Assembly (NCBI GenBank): GCA_020055645.1 | Contig: JAECZT010000014.1 | Location: forward strand, 207,001-271,000 | Length of the DNA stretch: 64,000 bases | DNA from: Tomocerus qinae | Lineage: Eukaryota; Arthropoda; Collembola; Entomobryomorpha; Tomoceridae | Direction: 5' to 3' | Position numbers and translations under genes: made by a program | Notes under the pieces: generated by a model | Seen by the model: the letters and a program-made list of their open reading frames with translations, nothing else | Database searches by the model: none | Told to the model about the DNA's origin: nothing | Shown: positions 35,601-48,200 of the stretch, one piece after another | Numbering within the stretch: position 1 is the stretch's first letter | How the letters are laid out: each line of letters begins with the position of its first letter

Positions 35601-36656
35601 AAATTAGGAATTGAAATTAAATATGTTAGGAAAGTTATGGTTTGTAACCAAAGTCCATGGATGAAGCCTTTTGTTGCGGAGAATACTAAAATGCGCACTT
35701 TAGCTACCAGCGAAATAGAAAAACGATTTTGGAAGCTTTTAAATAATACAGGTTATGGTAAGCTTATTGAGCAAAAAAGACAACGAACTTTAATGCACGT
35801 AGTTCTCAATAAAGAAAAGGGTCTTAGATTGAATAGTAGACCCAACGTTGCTCATTCATCTATTATAGACGATAAAATTGTCTTATTAACCATGAAGAAA
35901 ATGCAAGTTACTCTTGATCGGCCAATAGCGGCTGGTGTTGCGGTATTAGATATCAGTAAGACCACAATCTTCAATTTTCATTATGATTTTATTGCCAACA
36001 CATATCCTGAGAAACATAAGTTGTTGTATACAGACACGGACAGTCTCATTTATTTAATAGAGACAAAAAATGTTTATGATGATTGTCAAAAATATGAGAA
36101 AGACTTCTTTGATATGTCCGATTACAAGTCAGATGATCCAATTTTAGGAAAATATCATAATGCGGTAAATAAAAAACGTTTAGGTTATTTTACAGACGAA
36201 TCTCCTAATGCAGTTATTACTGAATTTGTTTGTACTAAACCAAAGGCTTATTGTGCTCGTAGCAGAAAAACAGCTGATATTTATAATAACTCAGGAGATT
36301 ATTGTAGCAAGAAAAGACTTAAAGGTGTAAGTAGAAGTGCGGTGGAAAATGACATTGTTTTTGATAATTATGTAAATGCAATGTGTCCAGATAATTTTCT
36401 CAATGCTCAGACCTTTGCTGTAAGCAAATCTCTGCGTAGTTTCTTACACCAAATGTACACAATCGAGAGTAGAAAAAAGGCTATTAATGGTCTAGATGTT
36501 AAAAGATATTCTCCCGATGGGATTGTTACTCTAGCATATGGCCATAAAGATATAAAGTGGTATGAACAAAATGATTTTGATGTTAATATTGATATGAATA
36601 CTTGTGAAAAAGATGCCCGCAAATTTGCCGCTGATTTTGTTGATTCGTTTTACTAG
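32690..36656 (+). CDS. Protein-primed family B DNA polymerase (Polinton type), left copy, fossil
   Basis: Starts with a C2H2-like finger (CHACDIMFPSSHSLHTH). The exonuclease domain shows TADFESF (about 33.98 kb), NLRGYDGHY (about 34.49 kb) and YCQLDTALLAD (about 34.93 kb). The polymerase domain shows WDANNLYG (motif A, about 35.22 kb), NNTGYGK (motif B, about 35.75 kb) and YTDTDSLIY (motif C, about 36.03 kb). These are the hallmarks of the protein-primed polymerases of Polintons, bidnaviruses and adenoviruses, which start synthesis from a terminal protein. The full domain order is present, but the copy is broken, with about two interruptions. No capsid gene accompanies it. It ends just before the centre of the palindrome. 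Confidence 0.88.
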
Positions 36657-36690
36657 TATGTAACCTAACCTAACCTAATATAACCTAATT
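36657..36690. repeat. Short telomere-like cctaa run
   Basis: Three consecutive cctaa units (aacctaacctaacctaa), then a degenerate one. This matches the arthropod telomere unit TTAGG on the other strand but is short enough to be chance. Confidence 0.3.
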
Positions 36691-36793
36691 TAGATTAATT
36701 TAAATGTTATAAAATAAAAATGAATAGACAATATAAGTTGATGTAATCCATCGTTCTTTAATGTAATTTAATGCACTATTTTAAATATATATT

Positions 36794-37000
36794 ATGGTGA
36801 TGATTGAAAATAAAATAAAAATTTTTCCACATAAACCTGTTTGGTATGCATATATTTATTTTAAATTAAGAAAAAAATACTTTCATTTACAAATAAAAGT
36901 TTCTGAAACGTTAAAAGATTTGCAAAATTGTACAAATAATCAAGCTGCTATGAACAAAAATTCTGCGGTTTTCAAAATATCAACATTATTAGACATATAA
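36794..37000 (+). CDS. Small basic hypothetical protein in the palindrome centre, 68 aa
   Basis: An ATG-initiated frame rich in Lys, Ile and aromatic residues, about 140 bp downstream of the polymerase end and in the same orientation. No family recognised. Position suggests it may belong to the polymerase element, but the sequence is AT-rich and the frame could be chance. Confidence 0.25.
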   Translation: MVMIENKIKIFPHKPVWYAYIYFKLRKKYFHLQIKVSETLKDLQNCTNNQAAMNKNSAVFKISTLLDI

Positions 37001-37136
37001 ATATCTACTTAAAGCCATTGACTCAGTGTTATCTTAGTTACATATTGCAAAATTAATGTAATAAATCATTCATTTCATGCATAAACCTTGAGAAATTACA
37101 TTAAAAGTCACACTGCTACATATACAAACGTACTGC

Positions 37137-37268
37137 AGTATCAACCGCAGTAACCGCAGCATAAACCGCGGTAACCGCAGCATCAACCGCATTAACCGCA
37201 GTATAAACCGCAGTAACCGCAGTATAAACCGCAGTAACGGCAGTATAAACCGCAGTAACCGCAGTAAT
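37137..37268. repeat. aaccgcagtat tandem repeat at the inner edge of the right arm
   Basis: About twelve 11-bp units alternating accgcagtaa and accgcagtata. The array ends exactly where the right arm begins, so it marks the inversion junction. Confidence 0.9.
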
Positions 37269-37270
37269 TT

Positions 37271-39750
37271 TTATTTATATTCATTATTTGCCTTTGCTGC
37301 TCTTAAATCTCCCGCACTTACTAACCCTCCACGTACTGCACCTTCTAGCCATACATGCATTGTTGGATCTTTAATAAATTCTAAAGACACACCTGTAAAC
37401 TTTAATGCTGCATCTAAACTGAACATAGGTAATAAAAAATAATGACATACATCTAGACCATACTTATCATACATTGTGTTACGAAGTGTAAACCAAACAT
37501 CTGCTAAAAGCGCGGTATCTAGCTGACAATACAAATCATGCCATTCACCCATATTACTAATACCAAATTCCTTCCACACTTTTTGAGCATTGCAGTAGAC
37601 ATCATCATCTATATCTTTGCCGGTTAGATCATTTTTAAAAACCGATTTTGGTGGTAATTCTGTTTCCTTGAACTTTTCTACAGAATCCATATAAGAATAT
37701 GGATATGCACCCTTATTTAAAAGTAAATCTACTTGTTCTTTGCTATATTGAGAAAATGCATCTCTTGTTATTGGAAATTCCTTTAGATCTTTGACTAAAT
37801 CTCCTAAACTTTCCGGCATAAAGAGTGCAGTGTCAATAAATTTGATCTGTTTGTTTATAATGATGCTCATAAACTTTTCCGATGTTTGCGGAATAACTTC
37901 AACCTCTTTAACAAGATCCTCGGAAGCTGCTTGTATAAGATAGTGCCCATCATAGCCCCGTAAATTATGGAAGCATACAGTTAATGTTTTAGGTGTAGAG
38001 GCCGCTATATTACATGATCTGTGTGCAAAACCAATGAAATTATAAGGCGGCAAATGTTCATGATGTCTAACTATTTTCTTTTCCTTAAAATCCTTGAAAG
38101 TAAAGCATTTATGACAAAAATGGCATTTTAGTACTACATAGCTTGTGAGGATTTCTAAACTTTTGGTTATCTTCTTCACTAATTATCATATTTTTCTTAG
38201 CTTCTTTTTCATACTCTTTCATTTCAATTTGTAATTCTTCATTGAGTGCTAAAATTTCTGTCAGAAATCGTTTTGGAGCATCATCTGTTTCGTCTTCTAC
38301 TCTATATGAACTGCTACTTTGTTGTTTACCTTTCCAATTAATACATCGCCAGCTAAAACCACTAGCTTTATGAAGTTGTACTTTTACAGTGTTTGGCGTT
38401 TTCTTGTTTTTGTCACTTATTTTGATTTCTAAAAATTTCCCCGTAGGTTTAAGAAATGATTCAAAATCTGCCGTAACAGTAAATGGAGACATTTGAGTAC
38501 GACAAAACTTTTCAAATTTCAAAAAGTTATGCTTTGGAAATACTGTTTTTATCTTGTCAAGAGCAGAACAGTACTTTACATGCTCATCGTAATCATCGTT
38601 AAACCCGTGAAGACAGTGACGGCATACATGTTTTGAATATTTTTGATGGAGTAATTTCCTCAGATCTTTCACAAATACAAAATGATCTTCAACACTATCA
38701 TCCATAATTAAAAGTAAATCTATCCTGATTGGTCTGTCATTTTTACACACATGTAAAAGAACACAATAATCAACAATCTCAGCCTGCTGTCTATGATAAT
38801 CTTTCTTTTTAACTGCATTTTCTTCTTCATCATCCTCTGAGTTTTCATCCTGTGGCCTTACATTAATTGCTACGCTTTCTATTATATCATCATAATTATT
38901 TTCGTCCTCAAGTTTTGATTTACACTTTTTTGTTTTTCGTGAAATTCTTCAGAAAATCCTATGACAGTTAAACCAATGCCTGGATTCTGTCTTTCAAATT
39001 TACTGATTTGCTTTAGAGAAAATGGAAACTTAATTCCAGCCCAGTTGACTTTACCATTATCTAAGATGTCGTCATAAAATTTAACACTCTCTAAAGTCCT
39101 ATTGACATGATTGGGATCAACATCTTTATGAGCATAAATAGCCCGTTTGAAACATAATCCATCATCTACGGCCACGTTTATGAACCTGTAGCATTTGTTT
39201 TTTAACAATTGTGGCAATGCAATGTTTCGTCGTCCACCAGAAAATGGTTTGTACTTAACAATAGTCATTTTAAAAGCCTTAATATTCTCAATATTTCAAC
39301 CTGAACCATTACGAATATGTTCTTGCAACCTTTCAGCAAGATGGTCATTTGTAACTTTAATGGCCATCTTAGCATTTTCAATATTTATGACAGGGAACAT
39401 AAAGCCTGGATAAGGTCTTTCATCATACCTAAATGTCTCATCATGTTGTTCTTTGCTAAAACCTACCACTATGTCAAAGTGAACTTTAAAAGTATTCCAA
39501 TCTTCTAAATAACTGTTAAAAATATTTAAAATCTGATTTCGCACGTCTTTAACTTTAAAACCATCTAAATTACAGTCAAATTCATGGTATATATCAAATG
39601 CATTTTGAACTAAAGTTAAATCAAGATGTTCATCACCCATTCCTACTTGTGGTAGGTTCACATTTATGTAATATTCTGGATGGACTGTAACTAAATGTGT
39701 ATGAAGACTATGAGATGACGGGAACATAATGTCACAAGCATGACAGTGTT
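37271..39750 (-). CDS. Protein-primed family B DNA polymerase, right copy, partial fossil
   Basis: Same finger, exonuclease and early polymerase-domain sequence as the left copy, at near identity. It extends only to about the beginning of the polymerase domain, ending at the inner junction, so motifs A to C are absent from this copy. Broken, with about three interruptions. Confidence 0.85.
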
Positions 39751-39778
39751 TAGATCGTAAACAAACTTACGTCAATAA

Positions 39779-42700
39779 CAAGGTATCGTGTGTGCCGTAA
39801 ATGCCGCATGCCGTAAATTGCCGTAAATGCCGTAAATACGGCACAAAAATAATTTACGGCATGCCGTAATGCCGCAAATGCCGTAAACCCATAGAACACT
39901 GTTTTAGCTTATGCATTGCATAATCTATAATCCAATAAACAAAACATCACACATTCTCAACAATCAACAGCTTATTTCTTCTTACCATTGTGAATATTTA
40001 AATTTTGGCATTCGAAATTTGGTTTACGTCACTGTTTTTTGTCACATTTTCGACGTTTGACAGCTAAACATTGTTGTTGTTCAACAACTGACACCACATG
40101 GATAGCACTGCAAATACAACCGGTCGACTGTGCAGTGACAGTCAAATTCGATTAATTTTGGGTAAGTAAAATTTATTTCTGTCCACGCCAATGAATGATA
40201 TCGTTTCAAGATTTATTTGTTGAACTTTAAATTTTGATGTAATACTGGTAAATAATGACAACTAATGTTTTTAAAAATACCGTTAATATTTTTTATACAT
40301 ATTTTACATTTCAAATAAACATTAACATATTATGAATTTATTTTCCTCGTGATCAATGGAATGACAGATGCCTCCCAATCCCAATCACAATATAACGAAG
40401 AATGGATATCAGATGAAAACGATTCGGAATCAGAAGGGGAGAACATTGCTACAACAGGGTATAATTCGCAGCAAATTATGGTGACTTCAGTTGATGAAGA
40501 AGGAGGTTTTACTTTGCCAGAAATCATTCAAGAGGGGCAAATAGTCGAATTAGACTTACAAAATTTCAACAAACAAAATTCGCCTCGAGACGTAGAAGAT
40601 GTCGACTACGATCCTCTTCTAGACATGGACACTATTTCCAGCGACGAAGATTCCAATGGCAGCCCAGGACCTACCGAAAATCTTGGAAACATTTGTAAGA
40701 AATCTGGAAGACCAAAAGATTCAACCTGGGCTCATTTTGTTATCCAAACAAACAATAAAGGTGGAGTGAAGACGGCGGAATGCAAAACCTGTTTAAAAAT
40801 CTTTAATTGGTCCAAAGCAGATAGATTGAGAGTTCACGTGGAGAGATGTACTGCTCAACAACAATCAACAACCAATAGTTTTGCTCAGCAACAAAACAAA
40901 ACAAGTGCTAGTACATCAAAAAAAAGCTAAATATTGGGACCTACTGACTATGACTATTAAATTGGCCGAAGAGAAAAAGAAAATGGACAATTACGTTGCA
41001 AAATTTGTGTTTGGAGCAAATCTTTCAGTACGGCCGAGAATCCACAATTTGCAGCACTAATGAAATTTGCAAAGCCTCACTACACTCTTCCTAGCGAGGA
41101 CGTTATGGGAGGTAGACTTCTTGAAGAAGTATACGAAGAGCTTACAGATTCGAAGAACTTCAATATACAGGGAAAATATGTTTCTATTATGCAAGATGGT
41201 TGGTCAGGTGCTCAAAGCTCTCCTATTATCGCTCATTGCATTAGTGTTGAATGTAATAAAATTCAATTTATCAATGCTGTCAATGCTAAGTCCGATGAAA
41301 AAAATGCGGATTATTGCCTAAACCTTCTGAAAGAAGCAATGATGTTTACCGAAAGCAAGTATGGGTGTAAAATTATATCAGTAGTGACAGATAACACCAA
41401 TACATTAGCTGCTATGCGAAGAAAACTAATGGAGGAAGATAATATAATTACATATGGTTGTCACACCCACTTGTTGAACTTAGTTGGCAAAAATGTTACC
41501 CCAGATGTAGTGATGAACAAAGTAAAAACTGTTCAACATTTTTTTAAGGACAACACATATCCCCGGGAAGCATTAAAGGAAAAAAATATCAATCTGCCTA
41601 CATTACCCTGCTCAACCAGATGGAACTCTCAATTTGATTGCTTGAAAAACTACATCAAAAACCATTCTGCTTACATCGAGATTAGTAAGCATGTAAGATC
41701 AAAATGTCCATTGGAAGTGCAACAGATCTTAATGGACATTGAGTTTTACAACTTCGTGGAATCGTCGATGAATTTGATGAAGCCAATTGCGGTAGCAATT
41801 ATAAAAGTAAATACATATTTTTAATAAACTCAAACTAAACTAAACTTTGTAGTTTATGATTTATTCGGGTGATTTAGTTGTATATGTCCAATAATTTGAG
41901 TAACTCTTTTTTATTGCAGCTGCAACATGAGTCGTGCATCTTTGGCATACGCAACTAAGTTTTGGATTGACATAATCAATATTTGCCAAGTTCCTCAAGA
42001 TTACAAAAAACGGTTTGGAGAAATATTAAACATTGCACTTTCGGATTTCGCTTGTGCTGCGTATCTACTGCACCCGAAATACCGAGGTTTCTTTTTATTA
42101 ATTTTATTTCTGTATAGCTGTTTCTGATGTCATTTATTGCTTTTGAAACAGTAATGGTATTTTGTTGCATGATTTTATTCAGGTGAAAATTTGCCGGCTA
42201 GATTTGTGGAGAAGGGCAACAAATATTTAGAGAGAAAAAATCCACAATTTGTTATTGCTCCGATAAAGCTCCGACAGAATGATAAGGAGTACTTCCCCTC
42301 ATACTTGCTTAACAAAACCTTATTCATCGGTGACAACTGTTTAACCCCTCAGCAATGGTGGAGAGAAGTCGGAATTGAAAAGGGACTAGAATTACCTAAC
42401 GGCTTGGTGGATTTGGCGGTACGACTTATGTTACTACCGGCATCCTCGAGTGGTATGGAGCGTTGTTTTTCAACAATGGGAAACATCATTACGGATCACA
42501 GGAATAAGCTTGGTATCGAAAAAGCTGCCAAACTAACTGTTATACATCGTAGCCTCAACAATAAATAATATACTCCAGTCCAGTATTAAGTTTATATAGG
42601 CCTACTTTAAAAAGATACCATTTAGTACTCAAATCAACTTAAATGAATTTTAACTTAATTGATAGTTTTTAGTAGCAATAAATGTCTTACTTTAGTTGTG

Positions 42701-42924
42701 TACGATTAGATGTGTTCTCAAATATTACATACATTCTGGTATTGTCATTATAATTTACTAATATTTATGATTATAGCTTTGTTTTGTTAGTAGTAAACAA
42801 TCTGTATAATTTAGTAGTCATTTTGTCGCAATTTCATTTTAAATGTAGTAATTAGACTATCCAGATTCATTTAAAAATGCAGTATATAATACATTATATT
42901 GAAAGCTGTAAAGCTAGTACTCTG
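39779..42924 (+). mobile_element. hAT transposon nested in the right arm, 3146 bp
   Basis: Inverse of the left copy, with the same 8-bp duplication (gtcaataa at 39771-39778 and 42925-42932). One end has lost about 100 bp of the gccgtaaatg subterminal array. The loss lies between two gagta repeats that are still visible in the left copy (29421-29425 and 29522-29526), which points to slippage or recombination between them. Without that array this copy should be a poor substrate for transposition. Confidence 0.9.
40349..42568 (+). pseudogene. hAT transposase, right copy
   Basis: BED finger (ECKTCLKIFNWSKADRL) in 40349-40930, catalytic DUF659-like region in about 41000-41824, and then two exons (about 41920-42127 and 42184-42568). 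The last is open to a natural end and carries LPASSSGMERCFSTMG and DHRNKLGIEKAAKL, the hAT C-terminal dimerisation domain. The frame is disturbed between the finger and the catalytic region. The two arms have thus lost the gene at different places, which means decay happened after the duplication. Confidence 0.85.
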
Positions 42925-42932
42925 GTCAATAA

Positions 42933-43515
42933 CGTTTGGATTTACAGCATTGTCCGGAAGTTGGTTGTCTTGAATGTCGTCCACTTGCATTGTTACAGGA
43001 ACTGGAACCAAGTCAGTAATTTCTGAAGGGATTGACATTTTCGGTCGCTTACTTGTAGTTGGAATTTCTTCACCTATTCGTCCACGTTTCCTTGTGTCCA
43101 AGCTCGGGGACTCAGCCAGTTGTTGAATGCAGATACATACGGTTTGGTCTTTGTCACAAATAGAACAGATGTGGTCAGTTAGGAGATGGTCTTCCATTAA
43201 ATCCTGTGTTTTAAATGGTTTGGCACATTTTGGACACGCTGAAAGTATAGAAGTCATTGTTATTAATGATTTATTATTTAGTTAAAAGTATTGTTATAAG
43301 TAAACTGAAGTATATTAATAGGTATGATATTATTTACCATAGCAGTGACAAGATTGTTTAAAATTCAAACAGGATGGACAGTGATGAATATCCTTAAAAT
43401 GTTGTTCAAAATTTCCAGCCAAAGCCACACCGCAGAAAGGACAATTTTCCATATTTTGAATGTTTGTAGTAACAGGAACAGAGCTTTTTGAAGTTGTTTG
43501 AGGTTTAGAGTTCAA
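42933..43515 (-). CDS. Zinc-finger exons of the polymerase element, right copy (fossil part)
   Basis: Mirror image of 28828-29410 with the same Cys/His pattern and intron. Confidence 0.5.
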
Positions 43516-44084
43516 AAACGTTGTGAATTGATATATTAGATTGACTCCTTTTTAAAGGAAAAAATATTCATAGTGAAGTCTTGTGCAATATTAAAAATAG
43601 GTTGTGCAAGTTTAACCAAGCATATAAGATACAACGTTTTCATGTAAAGCATTTCTGAGAAGGGATTAGTCGACTGAAAGTCATAGCGTCCCTATTGTTT
43701 GAATGGTAGTGCAGTGTCGAAAATAACTTATTTCTGCTGTAGTATTATACAAGGTACCTTATCGGTAACATGTTGCTGTATTATTCTCACATACACTTGA
43801 CTCAACCAAGTACCCATTGTACCTATCACTTCTGACTTACCCTTTACATGGCATTTAGCCTCTCTCCTATGCTACCCTTTTTTGATTGCATATTATGTAT
43901 TATATTATTTTTGACTTCGGAATGCATAAGTACCCACGAGTACCTAACATTTTTTACTCATTTCAAACTAACTTTTATGCTGTAATTATAGACAGTATTA
44001 TTGATTTTGATATATGTATACTGTATACATCTATCACTTGTTTTATTGCTTTAGCATAAATGTACTGCTTCAGGTTACTTACGT

Positions 44085-44490
44085 GTCTATTCAAGTATTG
44101 TGTATTTCGGTTACCGCCTCGGGGTATGGTTGTGACTATCCGAGCATAAGAGTTACCCTAGTGTCTGTACTACAAGCATTGCAGCAGGCTATGGTTGTGG
44201 CTATCCAAGCTTAGTGAGGGTAAGGACTACTATCCGAGAGTAAGGTTAGTGTCTGTGGTTGATGAGTGCCGTAGGCTATGGTTATGGCTGTTCGAGCCCT
44301 TTTTAGAATCCAAGATGGCGTATGGTTGTGGCTATCCAAGCATACAGTGAGGGTGAGGATTACTATCCGAGCATAAGGGATTAGGTTAGTGACTGTGCTT
44401 GATGAGTGCCGTAGGCTATGGTTGTGGCTGTTCGAGCCTTTTTTAGAATCCAAGATGGCGTATGGTTGTGGCTTACTGGTCCCCCTACTA
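44085..44490 (-). repeat. Iteron-like terminal repeats of the right arm
   Basis: Inverse of 27855-28270. The tatggttgtggc motif recurs six times. Confidence 0.7.
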
Positions 44491-44501
44491 CTGATTTCCA
44501 T

Positions 44502-45243
44502 CGAAATTGGAAGAAATTTTTGACAACTAGACTGGATAGATCAGAAATTCGCGCGATACGTGAGAAAATTTCAATATTTAAACTTTATTGAACGCTAACA
44601 AAATGTGTTCTAATATTGAATGATGAAATTATTCCATGCATTGTTACCGATTTTATCGAACTATATTTAAATATGATTTAATTTTCCAATACTTACAAGT
44701 ATTTCAAGTATATGGTCTAATTTAAGTATTATTCTTCCCATTTAGTATATCAGCAATATCAGTTAACCCTGTCCACGGTACTCTATTCGATTAATAGGTT
44801 GTCAAATTTGTTTTTCATGAATATGAATGTTTGGCACTTTCTGAATACATAGGACATAGAGAAGTGTTTTGTATATTGAGGTGTTTGGCGTTAACGTAAG
44901 GAAATAATATAGGTGTGGAGTGAAGGTTTAGAAAGGTAAGGCCGTTCGTTCGGAACATCCTACCATTCTTTAGTAAAAACTTGCATCGAATACATGTATT
45001 TGATACATAGTAATCATAGAGGCTACATTGAATTGTTTATCGTGTTCAAATAGTCTTAAAATATATCAATTAAACAAAATTTTTCATCAAAAGGTTGTAT
45101 AACACGTTTTCATTTCTACCTTAAGCGGTTGTCATATTTAAGTAATTGTTTAATCAGCTTACTTAAATCTAAAAAATCAATTGGCCTATCTGTATTATTT
45201 CGTATTACAAACGTGAAGAAGTAAAAACATACAATACAATAAA
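44502..45243. other. Spacer between the inverted element and the SDR gene
   Basis: No gene. Positions about 44690-44775 hold a fragment of the tacttaagta repeat ending in ttaaccctg, related to 23.4 and 61.5 kb. Confidence 0.4.
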
Positions 45244-48200
45244 ATGAAGCACGCCGGTTATATCCTTCTAAGAATAAAAATTCTGGTTTATACAGTTTTA
45301 AGTTACTGTTTTGGTATAAAATGCATATTGTTACAGGCGATGACCAAACTAAAATGTGCCAACAAAACAGGTGAGGAACTAATAAGTTTGACATTATTCA
45401 TCAAAAACACAGGTTGCTTCTCCCGTAAAGAACCTTGCAAAACTTTCTCTGGCATTTGCGCTGGTGGTTAAGTGCTGCCTTTTTCGTGTTAAAAGTGTCA
45501 AAAGAATATTTGCAAATAAAAATGAAATACGATGATCCATGTAAAACATGTAATGTACTTGTACTCCATAGTAAGAGTGCTATGTTGTAAATTGTAAATT
45601 GACCAAAAATGTTAACCCCGTTAATCATTGAATACTACCTCTTTCAAGCTTTTAATAATTATTTTAAATCAAAATGGCAATTTACCTTCATAATTTGAAA
45701 TATTGCCTGCACAGATCAGGCTGGTTGTACAAGGATTTACTAGTTTAGGGGTCTTGGGGGCCGAGGGAAGGGGGCAAACCAAATTTAGGTGTCCCGAACA
45801 AACATATTACTGATTCCGGGGTTTGCTCGTGGCCCCTCGCCGCGGCCTTGCCTAGCGGTGCGGTACTCAGGAGACTGCACGTTAGTGAATACTTTTTTTA
45901 ACTAACTTAGTAAAATTAACAAACTAAATATTTTTCAGATTGGGATTTAGGAACCGAAAAAGTTGCTATAGTTACTGGCGCCAACAGAGGGATCGGTTTT
46001 CATGTGGCAAAAAATCTTTTGCAGTTCAACTATCACGTCATATTTGGTAGTAAATTATTTTTTAAAGCCTTTAATGTTGTTTTTAAAAATTTAGGTACCA
46101 AATAACAATGTTAATACGGTAGTCGTGCAACTGTTACATTTTTCTGATACCCAGTAGCACATCTGCAGTTGCTCCCATCGTTACTAAAGCGTTGCATTTT
46201 AAAATCAAAGACTTATAATTCCCAGATACTTTTTATGTCAACAAATAATTTAGGGTGGGAATCGTATTTCTCCGGGTCAGAAATAATACCGAATTTTTAT
46301 TTCAGAGGCACTGTTTTAGCAATACAAAATGATCATTTAACAAAACTCCGTCATTTTAAATAACCACGTCATTTTAAAAAACCTCTTTATTTTAAACCTT
46401 TCCGTTATTTTAAATAACCTTGTTATTTAACCGTTAGAGAACCAACACATTATGATATTTTTCGTTCAATATCGATTCTACTATGCTTTTCAATACCATC
46501 ATGTAAAATAACAATTTGAGACATTGTAATCATTTTTACTAGAGAACAGGACATTAAAAACCCATGGGTTTTTGCTGTTGGTGAGGAAAAACCCAACCCA
46601 AAAACCCGGGTTTTTGGTTTTTGACCAAAAACCCTGGGTTTTTGCTGTTTGGTACCCAAAAACCCACTAAAAACCCAAAAACCCGGGTTTTTGGGTTTTT
46701 CATGCCCTGCTACAGAATCGAGTGGCGACCAATATATAATATGACATTATGGTTATTGATATTTGATCACCTCCGTCGTAAAATGGCAAATTTGCTACGA
46801 AATGAAATTTCGTTTACCTTTAACAACATTTAATTTTGTAGCAACGAGATTTGTCACTTTATGGAAGATGAGCTCATTTCCAGTAATAGAACTATTATTA
46901 ATCACTACTCAATTAAAACTAAATTTCAAAAAATGTGCAAATTTTATTGAATTTCTAAATTTTCTTTCCTTATGTGCTATGCGGGAACTAATGTTTGCTC
47001 TTGATCTATTCTTGGCAGTTGTTACTTAGAAATGTGGAATTCAGAAGAATTTATTCTTTTTAAAAAGAAAGTTCCAACTTTTCTCCTATCATCGTTTTTT
47101 ATAATATTTCAAGTCTATTGTTTTCAGAGGCACGCTCAAGTGGCTAGCCGTACTGATAGTATACAGGTTTTTTTTCTTATTAAAATCGTGAAACATGGTA
47201 CTTACTGAACTATACTGTAATTTTGACGTAGCTGTACGAGATATAGAAGCTGGGAACATTGCTGTCAAAGAAATAAGAAAAGATGGTATTCATACTGGTT
47301 CTACGTGCGTCCGTTTCCTTAACCTATGCTCTCTGACTTCAGTCCGCCAGTTTGCTAAACAGATTTTAAAAGAAAATCGGCGAATTAACTTACTAATAAA
47401 TAACGGTGAGTAATTGGCTTCCACTTAGTTACCATTAAATTTAATCTTAATTGGTAAACATTATATACTGTAAACCATGCTGCTAACGACAAGTAAGGGC
47501 AGAAAAGTAGTAAGACGCGGATTTGTTGGAAACTATTGGGAATTCAACCCGATGACGTTTTTGGGTCCTGTACTGGGCCGATTGATTGTGGCAGCCGAGC
47601 CATGTTATGTCCCACCGTAGTTAAGGCTATCTCGTCGATGCTCATGCAAAGAAAAGTGATAACACGCAGGGTTACCCGATTAACACAAGTCCACCGTTTA
47701 TGGGTACGGGGTGGTTTGTCACATAATCATTTAAAAAATTATATTGACAAAATATTTTTGTGATGAACATAGCAGGGTACTACCAAATTCGGTTTCAATA
47801 TTTTCGGTCTTAATTAGTTTATGAACTATCGGAAATAAAAAACGGAATTTCTTAAGTGGTATCATTATTTTGGGTGCTAGAGCCAATGTAAATGAAAAAC
47901 CCTTTTGAAAGCTTTCAGCTTATATTTTTTTAATTGACTTCAATTTCAGACTGTCTAATTGTCATTAGTACTCTACGATTACTCTACTTTTAACCATTAA
48001 ATTGGACTGGTCACACATGATAATGATATGATGTGATCAATAAAAACTTGTACAATCTAGAAGTAACATGGCGAAAAAATTTGATTGCTATTTAAATCAA
48101 CTTTCATGAACTCTCGAGTTTTAATAATACTTTATTAGGACTTTGCACAGAATAAACGTTATTTGACGTTATCATTGTTTTTGTTCTCTTAGATAAATTT

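Larger units (their letters stand above)
27847..44501. mobile_element. Palindromic composite element: Polinton-type DNA polymerase element with nested hAT transposon, inverted duplication
   Basis: A 16.65 kb structure made of two inverted arms (27847-35177 and 37270-44501) around a 2.1 kb centre. Each arm, from outside in, has iteron-like terminal repeats, zinc-finger exons, a nested hAT transposon, and a protein-primed family B DNA polymerase. No capsid, packaging ATPase, protease or integrase gene is visible, so Polinton kinship rests on the polymerase alone. The polymerase element is a broken fossil with about five breaks over both arms, besides the nested hAT. The arms look nearly identical by eye, which implies that the inverted duplication is young. 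No matching target duplication is seen at the outer ends (flanks agtgatta and cgaaattg). Confidence 0.8.
37270..44501 (-). repeat. Right arm of the inverted repeat
   Basis: Reverse complement of 27847-35177 with the same gene order. It contains only the part of the polymerase region that lies in the left arm; the remainder is unique to the centre. Confidence 0.9.

Noticed and set aside
36657-36690. Interstitial telomere
   Set aside because: Only three cctaa units; too short to distinguish from chance, kept as a low-confidence feature.
27847-44501. Complete Polinton or related virus
   Set aside because: No capsid, packaging ATPase, protease or integrase was found and the polymerase element is broken.
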